Shown: positions 48,467 through 58,666, counted from the first letter of the stretch. The stretch is 64,000 nt of DNA from Polaromonas sp. (GCF_010365105.1 NZ_JAAFGZ010000020.1:1-64000); one strand, 5' to 3'. Numbers and translations: made by a program. The notes: a model not told the origin generated them from the letters alone.

Positions 48467-49597
48467 ATGACAGACACACCACGCAAGATCATTCCCCTGG
48501 CAGACCTGCGTTACGCCAGCCGCATCCCTGCAGTTCCAGCCCGCCTGACGGAGCCAACCGGCCTGCTCAGCGACACGCTGGGCCGGCCGCTGCGCGACCT
48601 GCGCATCAGCGTCACCGACCGCTGCAACTTCCGCTGCAATTACTGCATGCCGAGCGAGATTTTCGACAAGGACTATGCGTTTTTGCCGCAAAGCTCGCTG
48701 CTGAGCTTTGAAGAAATCACCCGCCTGGCGAAAATCTTCGTGGCCCACGGTGTCGAAAAGATCAGGCTTACCGGCGGCGAACCCCTGCTGCGCAAGAACC
48801 TCGAAGTGCTGATAGGCATGCTGGCAAAGCTTCATACGCCCGAGGGCAAGCCGCTGGACATCACCCTGACGACCAACGGATCGCTGCTGGCCCGAAAAGC
48901 CCAGTCGCTCAAGGATGCCGGTCTGCAGCGCGTCACCGTCAGCCTCGATGCGCTGGACGATGCGATTTTTCGCGGCATGAACGACGTGGATTTTCCGGTG
49001 TCCGATGTGCTCCGGGGCATCGAGGTGGCGCAGCAGGTCGGCCTGGCGCCCATCAAGATCAACATGGTCGTCAAGCGCGGCACCAACGACAGCCAGATCC
49101 TGCCGCTGGCACGTCATTTCCGGCATTCCGGCGCAGTGCTGCGTTTTATCGAATTCATGGATGTGGGGGCGACCAATGGCTGGCGCATGGACGAGGTCAT
49201 GCCCTCCCGCCAGGTGGTTGAACGACTGCATGCCGAATTTCCCCTGGCCGCGATTGACCCCAACTACAGCGGCGAAACCGCCGAGCGCTGGCGTTATGTT
49301 GACGGAGGCGGTGAAATCGGCGTGATCAGCAGCGTGACGCAGGCGTTTTGCGGCAAATGCAACCGGGCGCGGCTGTCCACCGAAGGCAAGCTGTTTTTGT
49401 GCCTGTTCGCCAGCCAGGGCCATGACTTGCGCGCCCTGCTGCGCGGCAACCTGGCCGACGAGCAGATTTCGGCAGCGATCGGGCCGATCTGGCAAGCGCG
49501 TTCGGACCGTTATTCGGAAATTCGCGCTGCACTGCCGCCCGATGCCAGTCCGGCAGGCGGTGCCAAACGCATTGAAATGAGTTACATCGGCGGGTGA
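48467..49597 (+). CDS. moaA: GTP 3',8-cyclase MoaA
   Basis: Radical-SAM enzyme converting GTP to the cyclic intermediate of molybdopterin synthesis. 376 residues from [11 protein letters not shown] (ATG 48467). The N-terminal cluster is Cys53/57/60 ([10 protein letters not shown]). The C-terminal [4Fe-4S] cluster is in [18 protein letters not shown], and the chain ends in the GG motif. The N-terminus is ~40 residues longer than E. coli MoaA. First gene of moaA-mobA-moeA, separated from mobA by repeat DNA. Confidence 0.96.
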   Translation: MTDTPRKIIPLADLRYASRIPAVPARLTEPTGLLSDTLGRPLRDLRISVTDRCNFRCNYCMPSEIFDKDYAFLPQSSLLSFEEITRLAKIFVAHGVEKIRLTGGEPLLRKNLEVLIGMLAKLHTPEGKPLDITLTTNGSLLARKAQSLKDAGLQRVTVSLDALDDAIFRGMNDVDFPVSDVLRGIEVAQQVGLAPIKINMVVKRGTNDSQILPLARHFRHSGAVLRFIEFMDVGATNGWRMDEVMPSRQVVERLHAEFPLAAIDPNYSGETAERWRYVDGGGEIGVISSVTQAFCGKCNRARLSTEGKLFLCLFASQGHDLRALLRGNLADEQISAAIGPIWQARSDRYSEIRAALPPDASPAGGAKRIEMSYIGG

Positions 49598-49608
49598 GTG
49601 TGGCCACC

Positions 49609-49812
49609 ACGCTCCCCACTGCGTGTGGTTCGCTGCCCCCCGAGGGGGCGCTGCGCCTGCGGCCTGGCAAAGCCAGTTCCGCGGCCCCTGCTGGGGAAGA
49701 GGCGCCGCCTCTGCGCTTGTCGTTTCGCGTACTCTGCTGCTCCCGACGGGATGCTGCGCCTGCGGCCCCTGCTGGGGGAAATACTGCCTCAACGCTTGTT
49801 GCTTCGCATAAT
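49609..49812 (+). repeat. GC-rich dispersed repeat, two tandem units
   Basis: Fills the 236-bp moaA-mobA spacer. Unit 1: CTGCCCCCCGAGGGGGCGC hairpin, GCGCCTGCGGCCTGGCAAAG, CCAGTTCCGCGGCCCCTGCT. Unit 2 starts GCGCTTGTCGTTTCGCGTAC and repeats CTGCGCCTGCGGCCCCTGCT, ending in ACGCTTGTTGCTTCGCATA. The same blocks are translated inside the GNAT-like gene (28203-28345). The CCCCCCGAGGGGGG hairpin may impede transcription. Confidence 0.75.
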
Positions 49813-49833
49813 GCACATTTTTAGGAACACTGG

Positions 49834-50478
49834 ATGACCATGAACATGAAGACACCCTTGCATGCCGAAGCCATTACCGGCGTGATCCTGGCCGGTGGAC
49901 GCGGCTCGCGCATGGGGGGCGTGGACAAGGGGCTGCAAAACTTCAACGGCGTGCCGCTGGCACTGCACACCTTGATGCGGCTGTCGCCGCAGGTCGGCGA
50001 GATCATGATCAATGCCAACCGCAACCTGTCCGCCTACGAATCGTTTGGCGTTCCGGTGTGGCCCGACGCGACGTCCCTGGGTGACTATGCTGGTCCGCTG
50101 GCTGGCTTCATCACCGGCCTGGAACGCTGCGAAACGCCTTATTTGCTGACCGTGCCTTGCGACACGCCGCTGTTTCCCGCCGACCTGGTGGCGCGCATGG
50201 CCGACGCCATGGCGCGGGAAGACGCAGACTTTGCTGTCGCCGCTGCGCGCGAGGAAGACGGCCAGTTGCGGCCGCAGCCGGTGTTTTGCCTGATGGGCGT
50301 TGACATGCTGGAGAGCCTGGCGCGCTTTACCCAGGCGGGCGGCCGCAAGATTGACGCCTGGACGGCGCAGCACCGCACGGTCATCGTGCCCTTCGACCAG
50401 CCGGGCGACGAGGCGCATGCCTTTTTCAATGCCAACACCCTGGCCGAATTGCACCAGCTTGAAGCGAAGCAATCGTGA
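49834..50478 (+). CDS. mobA: Molybdenum cofactor guanylyltransferase MobA
   Basis: Links GMP to molybdopterin to form MGD. 214 residues; nucleotide-binding signature [21 protein letters not shown] near residue 14 and Mg-binding Asp in [13 protein letters not shown] at 49822 supports the ATG at 49834. Its stop overlaps the GTG start of moeA. Implies MGD-type enzymes (nitrate reductase, formate dehydrogenase or similar) elsewhere in the genome. Confidence 0.95.
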   Translation: MTMNMKTPLHAEAITGVILAGGRGSRMGGVDKGLQNFNGVPLALHTLMRLSPQVGEIMINANRNLSAYESFGVPVWPDATSLGDYAGPLAGFITGLERCETPYLLTVPCDTPLFPADLVARMADAMAREDADFAVAAAREEDGQLRPQPVFCLMGVDMLESLARFTQAGGRKIDAWTAQHRTVIVPFDQPGDEAHAFFNANTLAELHQLEAKQS

Positions 50479-51815
50479 ACACCATCGACACGATTGCCGC
50501 CCAGCTGCAGGGCTATGACCCGCAGGCCATGACGGCGGACGGCGTGCGCGATTTTCTGGCCCGGCTGGTGACGCCGGTTCAGGAAACCATTGAGCTGCCC
50601 TTGTTTGAAGCGCTCGGTCGGGTGCTGGCGGCCGATGTGGTTTCGCCCTTTGACGTGCCGCCGCATGACAACTCGGCCATGGACGGTTTTGCATTTTTTG
50701 GTGGGCAGCTGGCGCCAGACGCGACGCTGGACTTGCAGGTCGTCGGCACGGCTCTGGCGGGTAAGGCCTGGCAAGGCAGCGTCGATCATGGCCAGTGCGT
50801 CAAGATCATGACCGGTGCAGTGATGCCGGCGGGCCTGGACACGGTGGTTCCGCAGGAATTCGTCCAGCTGCGCCGAACCGGTGAACACGAAACCATCACG
50901 ATTCCGGCGGGCCTGCTGCGCATGGGTGACAACCGCCGACTGCGCGGCGAAGATTTGGCGCAGGGCAAGGCCGCGCTAGAAGAAGGCGAGCTTCTAACGC
51001 CTGCCCGGCTTGGGCTGGCGGCCTCTTTGGGCCTTAAAACACTGTCAACCTGGCGGCCCTTGCGTGTGGCTTACTTTTCCACTGGCGACGAAATCCTGTC
51101 ACTGGGCGAAGCGCCGCGCGAAGGCGCCGTGTTCGACAGCAACCGCTATACCGTCTTCGGCCTGCTCAGCCGCCTGGGTTGCGAAGTCATCGACATGGGC
51201 GTGGTACGCGACGAGCCGGCGCGGCTTGAAGCCGCGTTCCTTGATGCCGCCCGGCAGGCCGACGCCATCATCACCTCGGGCGGCGTGAGCGTGGGCGAGG
51301 CGGACTACACCAAGGCAATGATGAAAAAGCTCGGCGACGTGGCGTTCTGGCGCATCGCCATGCGGCCGGGCCGGCCGATGGCCGTGGGACGCATTTCAAG
51401 CATCAAATCGGCCGTCTCCGCACTGTCCACAGGCGCTGCCAGCTATCAAAATGAAAGCAAAGGCGCCGTGTTGTTCGGACTGCCCGGCAATCCGGTGGCG
51501 GTGATGGTGACCTTCCTGGCTTTTGTTCGCCCTGCCCTGCTGCAGATGATGGGTGCCCGGCCCGAGCCCGAGGTGCTGCTTAAGGCGCACAGCGTGGAAA
51601 CTATTCGCAAGAAACCGGGCCGCACTGAATACCAGCGTGGCCGCGTGACCACCGCACCGGACGGCAGCCTCCACGTCAGGATCACTGGCAGCCAGGGCTC
51701 GGGCGTGCTGCGCTCGATGGCCGAGGCCAACGGCCTCATCGTGCTGCACCACGGCCAGGGCAACGTCGAAGCCGGTGATGAAGTCGATGTGATGATGTTT
51801 GACGGCGCTATCTGA
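50475..51815 (+). CDS. moeA: Molybdopterin molybdenumtransferase MoeA
   Basis: Inserts molybdate into adenylylated molybdopterin. 446 residues from a GTG overlapping mobA; E. coli MoeA is about 411. Family blocks: [61 protein letters not shown] and [14 protein letters not shown]. Between the last two lies an extra ~22 residues ([20 protein letters not shown]) encoded by a copy of the A/T palindromic repeat (51414-51460), in frame. Otherwise complete, so probably active. Confidence 0.95.
   Translation: MNTIDTIAAQLQGYDPQAMTADGVRDFLARLVTPVQETIELPLFEALGRVLAADVVSPFDVPPHDNSAMDGFAFFGGQLAPDATLDLQVVGTALAGKAWQGSVDHGQCVKIMTGAVMPAGLDTVVPQEFVQLRRTGEHETITIPAGLLRMGDNRRLRGEDLAQGKAALEEGELLTPARLGLAASLGLKTLSTWRPLRVAYFSTGDEILSLGEAPREGAVFDSNRYTVFGLLSRLGCEVIDMGVVRDEPARLEAAFLDAARQADAIITSGGVSVGEADYTKAMMKKLGDVAFWRIAMRPGRPMAVGRISSIKSAVSALSTGAASYQNESKGAVLFGLPGNPVAVMVTFLAFVRPALLQMMGARPEPEVLLKAHSVETIRKKPGRTEYQRGRVTTAPDGSLHVRITGSQGSGVLRSMAEANGLIVLHHGQGNVEAGDEVDVMMFDGAI
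51414..51460 (-). repeat. A/T palindromic repeat inside moeA
   Basis: The minus strand reads TTTGCTTTCATTTTGATAGC then TGGCAGCGCCTGTGGACAGT GCGGA, matching the family (…TTTTGATAGCTG.CAGCGC…GTGCGGA). It corresponds exactly to the extra segment in the MoeA protein. Confidence 0.65.
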
Positions 51816-51828
51816 AGCCGGTCCCGCT

Positions 51829-52206
51829 TCAGGCGGTCGGGCGTGAACTGCGAGCCGCCAGCACATGAAAGCCCCCGGCCAACACCAGCATCAACACCAG
51901 CACCATTCCCCAGATGACCCAGACCAGCGGCGACAGCCAGCCGAGCATGGGCGCGATCCAGCTGGTGGCAATGACCACGGAATCCAGCAGTTCGCTGATG
52001 CTGGCCTTCAGCGGCTCGATGACGCCGGGTGGCATCCACACGGCCAGCCAGTCGGGCAAGGGCCACTGCGCCATTGCCTGAGCACCGCGAATCGCCGGAT
52101 CAGCGGACGACGCGGCCAGCCAGTTGACAGCAGCCGCCAGCATGGAGGCGGCACCGGTCCACAGCAGCGCCAAAAAACCGGTCACGCCCCAGATCAGCAG
52201 TTTCAT
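51829..52206 (-). CDS. Small membrane protein of unknown function
   Basis: 125 residues with a hydrophobic N-terminal segment (LLIWGVTGFLALLWTGAASMLAAAV) and a C-terminal one (LSPLVWVIWGMVLVLMLVLAGGFHVLAA). The loop between (PDWLAVWMPPGVIEPLKASI) is amphipathic. Convergent with moeA, 13 bp apart. No recognised domain; conserved-looking codon use suggests it is real. Confidence 0.68.
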   Translation of the reverse strand: MKLLIWGVTGFLALLWTGAASMLAAAVNWLAASSADPAIRGAQAMAQWPLPDWLAVWMPPGVIEPLKASISELLDSVVIATSWIAPMLGWLSPLVWVIWGMVLVLMLVLAGGFHVLAARSSRPTA

Positions 52207-52570
52207 TATTTTTCCCTTGCTGTTTGTACGCCAGGCCAGCGCAAGATTGCGCCATGGGTGTATTTGAGCAAAAGCGCGGTCCCATCACTTTTGGCGGTCC
52301 GAAAAGTCCAGAAGAAAATCGGGGTCAACCCTTGGTCGAGCCTTGCGTGACGTTGGCACCAACCGCAATGGCGCAACGCATGCAGGCGCAGCCCCAGAAC
52401 CGCAGCTTGGGATGCGGTCGAAAATAACTTTCCTGCGTCATACCCGGGAAGAGCCTGCCCTTGACCTGATCGGGTGCGGGTATCCAGACCGGTTTGAGCG
52501 CTTTAGCCCGTGGCGCTGGATTCCCGCCTATGTGGGAATGACGGACGGAAAGTCATTACTTTCCGCATCC
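52207..52570. other. Gene-free spacer with inverted repeats
   Basis: 364 bp between the small membrane protein start and the RND pump stop. The right half carries two CATNCCCG-type inverted repeats (52434-52548). The left half shows no convincing gene or hairpin; it probably holds the promoter of the small membrane protein. Confidence 0.6.
52434..52548 (+). repeat. ATTCCC-N8-GGGAAT intergenic repeats
   Basis: ATTCCCGCCTATGTGGGAAT (52520-52539) exactly fits the pattern ATTCCC-N8-GGGAAT, flanked by CTGG and GACGGA as in widespread proteobacterial 'CTGGATTCCCGC..GGGAATGACG' elements. A related outer pair TACCCG/CGGGTA spans 52441-52482. It lies just after the RND gene stop on the opposite strand and could end its transcript. 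Confidence 0.7.
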
Positions 52571-55500
52571 TTATTTACCGGCCAGCGCCTCGTGCCCGGC
52601 GGGCGCCTCCCGCACCTCGGCGGTTTTGGCGCCCGGCACTGCAGCGCGGGCAAACAGCGCGTACATGGTGGGCACCACAAACACGGTCAGCAGCGTGCCC
52701 AGCGACATGCCGCCCACGATGACCCAGCCGATCTGGGTGCGGCTTTCAGCCCCGGCACCGGAAGCCAGCGCCAGCGGCAAGGCGCCCAGCACCATCGCGC
52801 CGGTGGTCATCAGGATCGGGCGCAGCCGCTGCGACGACGCCTTGATCAGCGCATCGGTCATTTCCATGCCCTGCATGCGCAGCTGGTTGGTGAACTCGAC
52901 AATCAGGATGCCGTGCTTGGTGATCAGGCCGACCAGCGTGATCAGGCCGATCTGCGAATAGACGTTGAGCGAGCCGCCGCTCCACTTGAGTGCCAGCAAG
53001 GCGCCAATCATTGACAGCGGCACCGACAGCATGATCACCAGCGGATCAACAAAGCTTTCAAACTGCGCCGCCAACACCAGGAAAATGAACACCAGCGCCA
53101 GCACGAACACGATGACCAGCGCGCCCTGCGAATTCCTGAACTCGCGCGACGTGCCGTTCAGATCGGTGCTGTAGCCTGTTTTCAGGATCTTGGCGGCGGT
53201 CTGGTCCATGAAGGCCAGCGCTTCGCCCAGCGAGTAGTCGGACGCCAGGCTGGCGGTGATGGACACCGAACGGCGCTGTCCAAAGTGGTTCAACTCACGC
53301 GGCGAGACGCTTTCCGTCACCTTGACCAGGCTGGAGAGCGGAATCATGGCCTCGTTGCGGCCACGCACGTAGATGCGGTCGATGTCTTCGGGTGTGGTGC
53401 GGCCGATGGCAGCCGTCTGCACCACCACGTCGTATTGCTCGGCATCGCGCTTGTAGCGGGTCACGTTGCGCCCGCCCAGCAGCGTCTCGATGGCCTTGGC
53501 CACGACCTCGATGCTTACGCCCAGGTCGGCCGCCTTGTCGCGCTCCACATCAATGCGCAGTTCGGGCTTGTTCAGCCGCAGGTCCACGTCAGGCGAGACG
53601 ATGCCGGGGTTCTTGGCGATCTCGTCGAGCATCTGGCGCACCACGCCATTGAGGTTCTGGTAGCTTTCCGAGGTCTGGATGACAAAATTCAGCGGCCTTT
53701 CGCGAAAGCCCTGGCCCAGCGAGGGCGGCGTGATTGGGAACGCCGTCACGCCCGGCAGCGCATTGAACATCGGCTGGAGCTCGCGCGCCATGTCCATGGT
53801 GGAACGCGTGCGGTCTTTCCAGTCCACGGTGCGGTACACCACGCTGGCCTGCGCCACCGTCGGGTTGCCGACATTGGCAAAGATGCGGTCGAATTCCTTG
53901 AACGGCTGGCCCATCTTTTCAAGTTCCTGGGCATAGCGGTTGGTGAAGTCGAGCGTGGAGCCATCAGGCGCGTTGACGCTGGCCAGGATCACGCCCCGGT
54001 CTTCCATGGGCGAGAGTTCCTGCTTCATGGTCGGGAAGATCAGCAAGATGGCTGCGCCGCTGACCAGCATAACCGCCAGCACCAGCCAGCGCGCCTGCAG
54101 CACCCAGCCTTTCACTCGCTGTCCCGAGCTGCCGGCCTGGGGAACAAACCGCGCCGTCACGATCCAGCGCAGCAGGGCGCCGTAGCGGTCCGAAATGCCG
54201 GTCAGCACGCGCTCCATGGTGCTGTCAAAGCGGTTTGGCTTCGGATTGTGCTTGAGCAGCAGCGTGCACAGCATGGGCGTGAGCGTCAGTGCCACCACGC
54301 CCGATACCACCACCGCGCCGGCCAGCGCCAGCGCAAACTCGACGAACAGCCGGCCGGTTCGCCCCGGGGTGAAGGCCAGCGGCGCATACACCGCCACCAG
54401 GGTGGCGGTCATGGTAACGATGGCAAAACCGATCTCGCGCGCACCCTTGATGCCGGCGGAAAACGGGTCCATGCCTTCCTCGATGTGGCGAAAGATGTTT
54501 TCCAGCATCACGATGGCGTCGTCCACCACCAGGCCGATGGCCAGCACCAACGCCAGCAAAGTGAGCGTGTTGATGGTGAAGCCGGCCAGCGCCATCAGCG
54601 CAAACGTGCCGATCAGGCTGACCGGGATGGTGATGATCGGAATGATCGACGCGCGCAAGGTGCGCAGGAACACGAAGATCACCAGCGCGACCAGCAGGAC
54701 GGCTTCGAAAATAGTCTGGTACACATTCTTGACCGAGCGGTCGATGAACACCGAGTTGTCGTTGGCAATGTCGATCAGCACATCGGGCGGCAGGTCTGCC
54801 TTCAGCCGGGGAATGGCGGCCTGCACACCTTTGGACAGGTCAAGCGGATTGGCCGTGGCCTGGCGGATCACGCCCACGCCGACGGCCGGGCGGCCATTCA
54901 GCCGGACCACCGTGCGCTCGTCGGCCGCGCCTTCCTCGACCCGGGCCACATCACGCACCCGGACCGAAAACCCGTTCACGGTCTTGATCACGATCTCGCC
55001 AAACTGCGCCGGCTTGAGCAGGTCGGTTTGCGAGGTCACGCTGAATTCGCGCTGCTGCGATTCGATGCGGCCGGCAGGCAGTTCCAGGTTGCTGCGGCGA
55101 ATTGCGTCTTCGACGTCCTGTGTCGTCAGCCGGTAGGAAGCGAGCTTGTCGGTGTCCAGCCAGACACGCATGGCGTACTTGCGCTCGCCAAAGATGCGCA
55201 CGTCGGCCACGCCGGTGACGGTCTGCAGGCGCGGCTTGACGATGCGGTTGACCAGGTCGTTGATCTGCAACGGCGTCAGCGACTCGCTGGAAAACGCCAG
55301 TTGGATGACCGGAAACGCGTCGGCCTCTACCTTGGCGATCACCGGCTCTTCAATTGCTTGAGGCAGCTTGTTGCGCACCCGCGAGGTGCGGTCGCGCACC
55401 TCGGCGGCGGCGGAATCGGCGTCTTTCTCCAGCCGGAAACGCACGCTGATCTGCCCCTGGTCGGCGCGGCTGATCGAGGTGATGACATCCACGCCGTCGA

Positions 55501-55720
55501 TGCCGGCAATGGAATCCTCCAGCGGCTTGGTCACCTGCGACTCGATGACCTCGGCCGAGGCGCCGGCATAGCGAACGCTCACGGTCACGACCGGCTCGTC
55601 AATCTTGGGGTATTCGCGAACCGTCAGCCGGTTGAAACTAACCGCACCGACCAGCACGATGAGCAGCGACAGCACGGTGGCGAACACCGGGCGGCGAATG
55701 GAAGTTTCAGCGAGTTGCAT
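52571..55720 (-). CDS. RND multidrug efflux permease (HAE1 family)
   Basis: Inner-membrane proton-driven pump, 1049 residues, 12 membrane helices with two large periplasmic loops. Start MQLAETSIRRPVFATVLSLLIVLVGAVSF is the family N-terminus. The proton-relay region carries GLVVDDAIVMLENIFRHIEEG (helix 4 Asp-Asp) and the second half has LVGLITKHGILIVEFTNQLR (helix 10 Lys). Follows its membrane-fusion protein by 46 bp. No outer-membrane factor gene is next to it, so it may share a TolC/OprM-like channel. Substrates unknown. Confidence 0.95.
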   Translation of the reverse strand: MQLAETSIRRPVFATVLSLLIVLVGAVSFNRLTVREYPKIDEPVVTVSVRYAGASAEVIESQVTKPLEDSIAGIDGVDVITSISRADQGQISVRFRLEKDADSAAAEVRDRTSRVRNKLPQAIEEPVIAKVEADAFPVIQLAFSSESLTPLQINDLVNRIVKPRLQTVTGVADVRIFGERKYAMRVWLDTDKLASYRLTTQDVEDAIRRSNLELPAGRIESQQREFSVTSQTDLLKPAQFGEIVIKTVNGFSVRVRDVARVEEGAADERTVVRLNGRPAVGVGVIRQATANPLDLSKGVQAAIPRLKADLPPDVLIDIANDNSVFIDRSVKNVYQTIFEAVLLVALVIFVFLRTLRASIIPIITIPVSLIGTFALMALAGFTINTLTLLALVLAIGLVVDDAIVMLENIFRHIEEGMDPFSAGIKGAREIGFAIVTMTATLVAVYAPLAFTPGRTGRLFVEFALALAGAVVVSGVVALTLTPMLCTLLLKHNPKPNRFDSTMERVLTGISDRYGALLRWIVTARFVPQAGSSGQRVKGWVLQARWLVLAVMLVSGAAILLIFPTMKQELSPMEDRGVILASVNAPDGSTLDFTNRYAQELEKMGQPFKEFDRIFANVGNPTVAQASVVYRTVDWKDRTRSTMDMARELQPMFNALPGVTAFPITPPSLGQGFRERPLNFVIQTSESYQNLNGVVRQMLDEIAKNPGIVSPDVDLRLNKPELRIDVERDKAADLGVSIEVVAKAIETLLGGRNVTRYKRDAEQYDVVVQTAAIGRTTPEDIDRIYVRGRNEAMIPLSSLVKVTESVSPRELNHFGQRRSVSITASLASDYSLGEALAFMDQTAAKILKTGYSTDLNGTSREFRNSQGALVIVFVLALVFIFLVLAAQFESFVDPLVIMLSVPLSMIGALLALKWSGGSLNVYSQIGLITLVGLITKHGILIVEFTNQLRMQGMEMTDALIKASSQRLRPILMTTGAMVLGALPLALASGAGAESRTQIGWVIVGGMSLGTLLTVFVVPTMYALFARAAVPGAKTAEVREAPAGHEALAGK

Positions 55721-55766
55721 GCGGCGGTCCGGCGTTGGTCACGAAGATTCGGGCAGAAGGCAGGCC

Positions 55767-57113
55767 TCAGCCCGGATTGCGGACTGGAGGAAGGGCCGGC
55801 TTGTGCACTGCAGGGTCTGTGCTGGAGGTTGGCATCACGCTGCCGCTGGCAGGTAGCTGCGAAACAATGATGCCGCACGGGTTGGGGCCTGCCGGCGCTG
55901 CTTTTACGCTAGTTGCCACGGACGAAACCGGCGCAGTGGAGGCCGTGTCGGCAGGTTTTTTATCCATTGCTGCTTCTCCGACAGAGGCCCCGCCGTTCAG
56001 CTTCACCACCCTGACGACGGTCCCGTCCTTCTGGATTCGCTGCTGGCCGGTCCTGACCACGGTGTCACCAGGCAAAAGCCCTTCCAGGATTTCAACCTTG
56101 CCCGGACTGCGCAGGCCCACCTTGACCTCGACACGCTGGGTTTTCCGCGTTTCTTCGCTGGGTCCTTCGAGCAGCTTGATGACAAACTGCTTCCCGCTTT
56201 GCGGAACAATCGCTTCTTCGGGAATGACGCTGGCATTGTCGCGAACGCCGAAAACGGCATTCACCCGGGCGAACATGCCGGGGCGCAACTGCAGCGCCCG
56301 GTTGTCGATGCAGCCCCGGATACCAACCGACCGGCCGTTGGCATCGATCAGCGGGTCAATCGCCTGGATCTGCGCTGTATAGCCCTGTCCCGGCAAGGCA
56401 TCGATGTCGAGCAGGGCCGTCTGGCCGCGCTTCACCTTGCTCTGGTAGCGCTCGGGCAGCCTGAAATCGACATAGATGGCGTCGATGTCTTCGATGTTCA
56501 CGATGTCGGCGCCATCCTTGAGGTAGTCGCCCACATTGACCTGGCGGATGCCGGCAATGCCGTCGAACGGTGCCACGATTTTCAAGCGCGCCGCCGTGGC
56601 CTTGGCCAGCGCCAGCTTGGCCTGGGCCACTTGCAGATTGGCCTCGCTTTCATCGAGCGAGCGCTGGCTGATGAAGTTTTGCGCCACCAGTTCCTGGTTG
56701 CGCTTCTGGTTGGCTCGGGCAATCGACAGCTCGGCCTGGCTTTGCTGGACTTGCGCCTGCGGCAACTGGTCGTCAAACTGCACCAGCACCTGGCCCTTCT
56801 TCACCCGCTGGCCATCGGTGAAGTTGAGCTGCGTGATGCGGCCGCTGATTTCAGGACGCAACACCACGCCCCGGCGCGAACGCAGGCTGCCGACCGCGCG
56901 GGTGTCGTCGACCAGCCGCGCCAACTCGACCCTGGCTACTTCCACTGATGGCGGTTTGGCCGCCGTGCCGTTGCTGCCCGCGCCCTGCCCTGACGCAGTG
57001 ACGGCCATGCCTGCCGCACCAGCCGGCTTGGGCTTCTGGTACCACCAGGCGGCGCCTGAAGCCGCTGCAATGCCGGCCACGGCGATGACGGTGTAAATTA
57101 CTTTGGATGCCAT
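55767..57113 (-). CDS. RND efflux membrane-fusion (adaptor) protein
   Basis: 448 residues from MASKVIYTVIAVAGIAAASG, an N-terminal membrane anchor. Then a lipoyl half-motif (VLRPEISGRITQLNFTDGQRVKKGQVLVQFDD), an alpha-helical hairpin (QVQQSQAELSIARANQKRNQELVAQNFISQRSLDESEANLQ), a second lipoyl half (LKIVAPFDGIAGIRQVNVGDYLKDG) and beta-barrel domains. The last ~75 residues are a Pro/Ala/Ser-rich tail not usual in the family. Upstream partner of the RND permease. Confidence 0.93.
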   Translation of the reverse strand: MASKVIYTVIAVAGIAAASGAAWWYQKPKPAGAAGMAVTASGQGAGSNGTAAKPPSVEVARVELARLVDDTRAVGSLRSRRGVVLRPEISGRITQLNFTDGQRVKKGQVLVQFDDQLPQAQVQQSQAELSIARANQKRNQELVAQNFISQRSLDESEANLQVAQAKLALAKATAARLKIVAPFDGIAGIRQVNVGDYLKDGADIVNIEDIDAIYVDFRLPERYQSKVKRGQTALLDIDALPGQGYTAQIQAIDPLIDANGRSVGIRGCIDNRALQLRPGMFARVNAVFGVRDNASVIPEEAIVPQSGKQFVIKLLEGPSEETRKTQRVEVKVGLRSPGKVEILEGLLPGDTVVRTGQQRIQKDGTVVRVVKLNGGASVGEAAMDKKPADTASTAPVSSVATSVKAAPAGPNPCGIIVSQLPASGSVMPTSSTDPAVHKPALPPVRNPG

Positions 57114-57294
57114 GGGGTGGTGACAAGGTGACTTGTTATGAAAGGAAACGCCTTTCAATGTAGCAGGATGGCCGAAAAAACGCAGGCGATGCGCACGATT
57201 TAACCGGGTTTGAAGCCGCTGTTCTCGAAGTCTCGGCCCAACGGCAAATTCTTTTGCAAAACCAGGTGCGCCAGGGCGCTGGCGCCAGCGTGCA

Positions 57295-57777
57295 TCAAAT
57301 GCGGCCCAGTGCGCGTTCCACGCCCTTGTTGGCCAGCGCATCGGCGCGCTCGTTGCCGGGATCGCCGTTGTGGCCCCTCACCCAGCGCCAGTCGATAGTG
57401 TGGCCGCTGGATACCAGCAACGCGTCCAGCCGTTGCCACAAATCGACGTTCTTGACAGGTGCCTTGGCCGCCGTGCGCCAGCCACGGGCTTTCCAGCCAT
57501 GAATCCATTCGGTGATGCCCTTGAGCACGTACTGGCTGTCGAGGTAAAGGGTCACGTTGCAGGGTTTTTTCAGTGCTGCCAGCGCCTCGATGACAGCAGT
57601 CATCTCCATGCGGTTATTGGTCGTGCCCATCTCGCCACCGAAGATTTCCTTCTCGGTGCCGCCTCCGGCCAGCAAGGCGCCCCAACCGCCGGGACCAGGG
57701 TTGCCCTTGCAGGCGCCGTCGGTATAAATCACGATGTGTTGACTGGGAACGCGGGACGCTGCTGCTGAATCGGTCAT
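57295..57777 (-). CDS. rnhA: Ribonuclease HI
   Basis: Degrades RNA in RNA-DNA hybrids; 160 residues. The catalytic carboxylates are all visible: Asp in [15 protein letters not shown], Glu in [13 protein letters not shown], Asp in YLDSQYV and Asp in GNERADALA, with the flexible His in [10 protein letters not shown]. Follows the methyltransferase gene on the same strand, as in the E. coli gloB-yafS-rnhA region. Confidence 0.97.
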   Translation of the reverse strand: MTDSAAASRVPSQHIVIYTDGACKGNPGPGGWGALLAGGGTEKEIFGGEMGTTNNRMEMTAVIEALAALKKPCNVTLYLDSQYVLKGITEWIHGWKARGWRTAAKAPVKNVDLWQRLDALLVSSGHTIDWRWVRGHNGDPGNERADALANKGVERALGRI

Positions 57778-57829
57778 GGGATGCTTGTGATGCCAGGAAT
57801 GCCTGGTGGGTTTGAAAAATTGAAAAAGC

Positions 57830-58666
57830 TCAACCGCTTATTTTGACCCAGCCAGCGGGCTTCTTGCTGGCCACGATGGCGGGTGCAGCCGCCAGTGATT
57901 TGCGGGTTTTCCAGCTGGGTTCCAGCAAGCGCATGCCACGCACATGCTTGACGGCCACCAGAAAATAAACCGCCCCGAAGATTGGCCACCAGCGTTTTCC
58001 GGCGGGGTCCATCCAGTCAAACCGGTCCAGCCACTGCTGGCTTTTCAGCGCCGGGCGGTAACAGCCAAACTGCGCCGATTCCACCTCAAAGTCGAGCAGC
58101 CTGAGCCAGTCACGAAGCCGCCAGTAGCCAATGTATTTGCCAGCGTCCGGCAAAAAAAGCCCTTCGTAGCCAAAACGCTGGTAAAGATGATCGCGCCGCT
58201 GGCGCAGGCCCCACAGACTGGCCGGATTAAAGCCGCTGATGACCACACGCCCCTCGGGGACCAGAACGCGGGCCACCTCACGCAAGGCAGAATGCGGGTC
58301 GCTGCCAAGCTCAAGCGTGTGCGGCAAGGCCACCAGGTCAAGGCTGCTCTCGGGAAACGGCAGCGCTGCTGAATCGGTGTACAAGGCAGGGTGCGGGGAA
58401 CTTATGGATTCAGGCCCTGTCCGATGCTCTGCACCGCATCTTGAAGGAAACGCTAAGGTCTGCTTTTGCAGAGAATGAAGCGCCAGCCATTTGTGCGGCA
58501 TGCGGTTGGTCCGCAGGGCATCGATTTCTGGAAATCCCAGTTGCAGGGCATGGTAGCCAAAAATATCACTGACGGCCAAGTCAAAGTGGGAGCGCTCCCA
58601 GTCCAGCAGATAGGCCCCCGGCGGGGTCTCAAGCCACTCTGTCAATCCTATAATTTCTGACTTCAT
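57830..58666 (-). CDS. SAM-dependent methyltransferase (YafS-like)
   Basis: 278 residues from [24 protein letters not shown]. Class I methyltransferase fold of the Methyltransf_11 type: [47 protein letters not shown]. The canonical glycine-rich motif I is poorly conserved, the region near residues 45-90 being unusual. Position between gloB and rnhA matches E. coli yafS. Its start codon lies only 12 bp from the divergent gloB start. Substrate unknown. Confidence 0.88.
   Translation of the reverse strand: MKSEIIGLTEWLETPPGAYLLDWERSHFDLAVSDIFGYHALQLGFPEIDALRTNRMPHKWLALHSLQKQTLAFPSRCGAEHRTGPESISSPHPALYTDSAALPFPESSLDLVALPHTLELGSDPHSALREVARVLVPEGRVVISGFNPASLWGLRQRRDHLYQRFGYEGLFLPDAGKYIGYWRLRDWLRLLDFEVESAQFGCYRPALKSQQWLDRFDWMDPAGKRWWPIFGAVYFLVAVKHVRGMRLLEPSWKTRKSLAAAPAIVASKKPAGWVKISG
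58649..58654 (+). promoter_or_regulatory. Predicted gloB -10 element
   Basis: Perfect TATAAT 24 nt upstream of the gloB ATG and inside the first codons of the divergent methyltransferase gene. The -35 position (about 58626-58631, GTCTCA) is weak. With starts 12 bp apart, the two promoters must overlap or lie within each other's coding sequence. Confidence 0.5.

Noticed and set aside
52224..52427. A 67-codon frame between the small membrane protein and RND genes
   Set aside because: No ribosome site, no recognisable sequence, and it sits in a spacer rich in inverted repeats.
53285..55870. An 861-codon open frame antisense to the RND pump
   Set aside because: It is a shadow of the high-GC coding strand: His/Gly/Arg/Gln-rich product, no domains, and the opposite strand encodes a full conserved RND protein.
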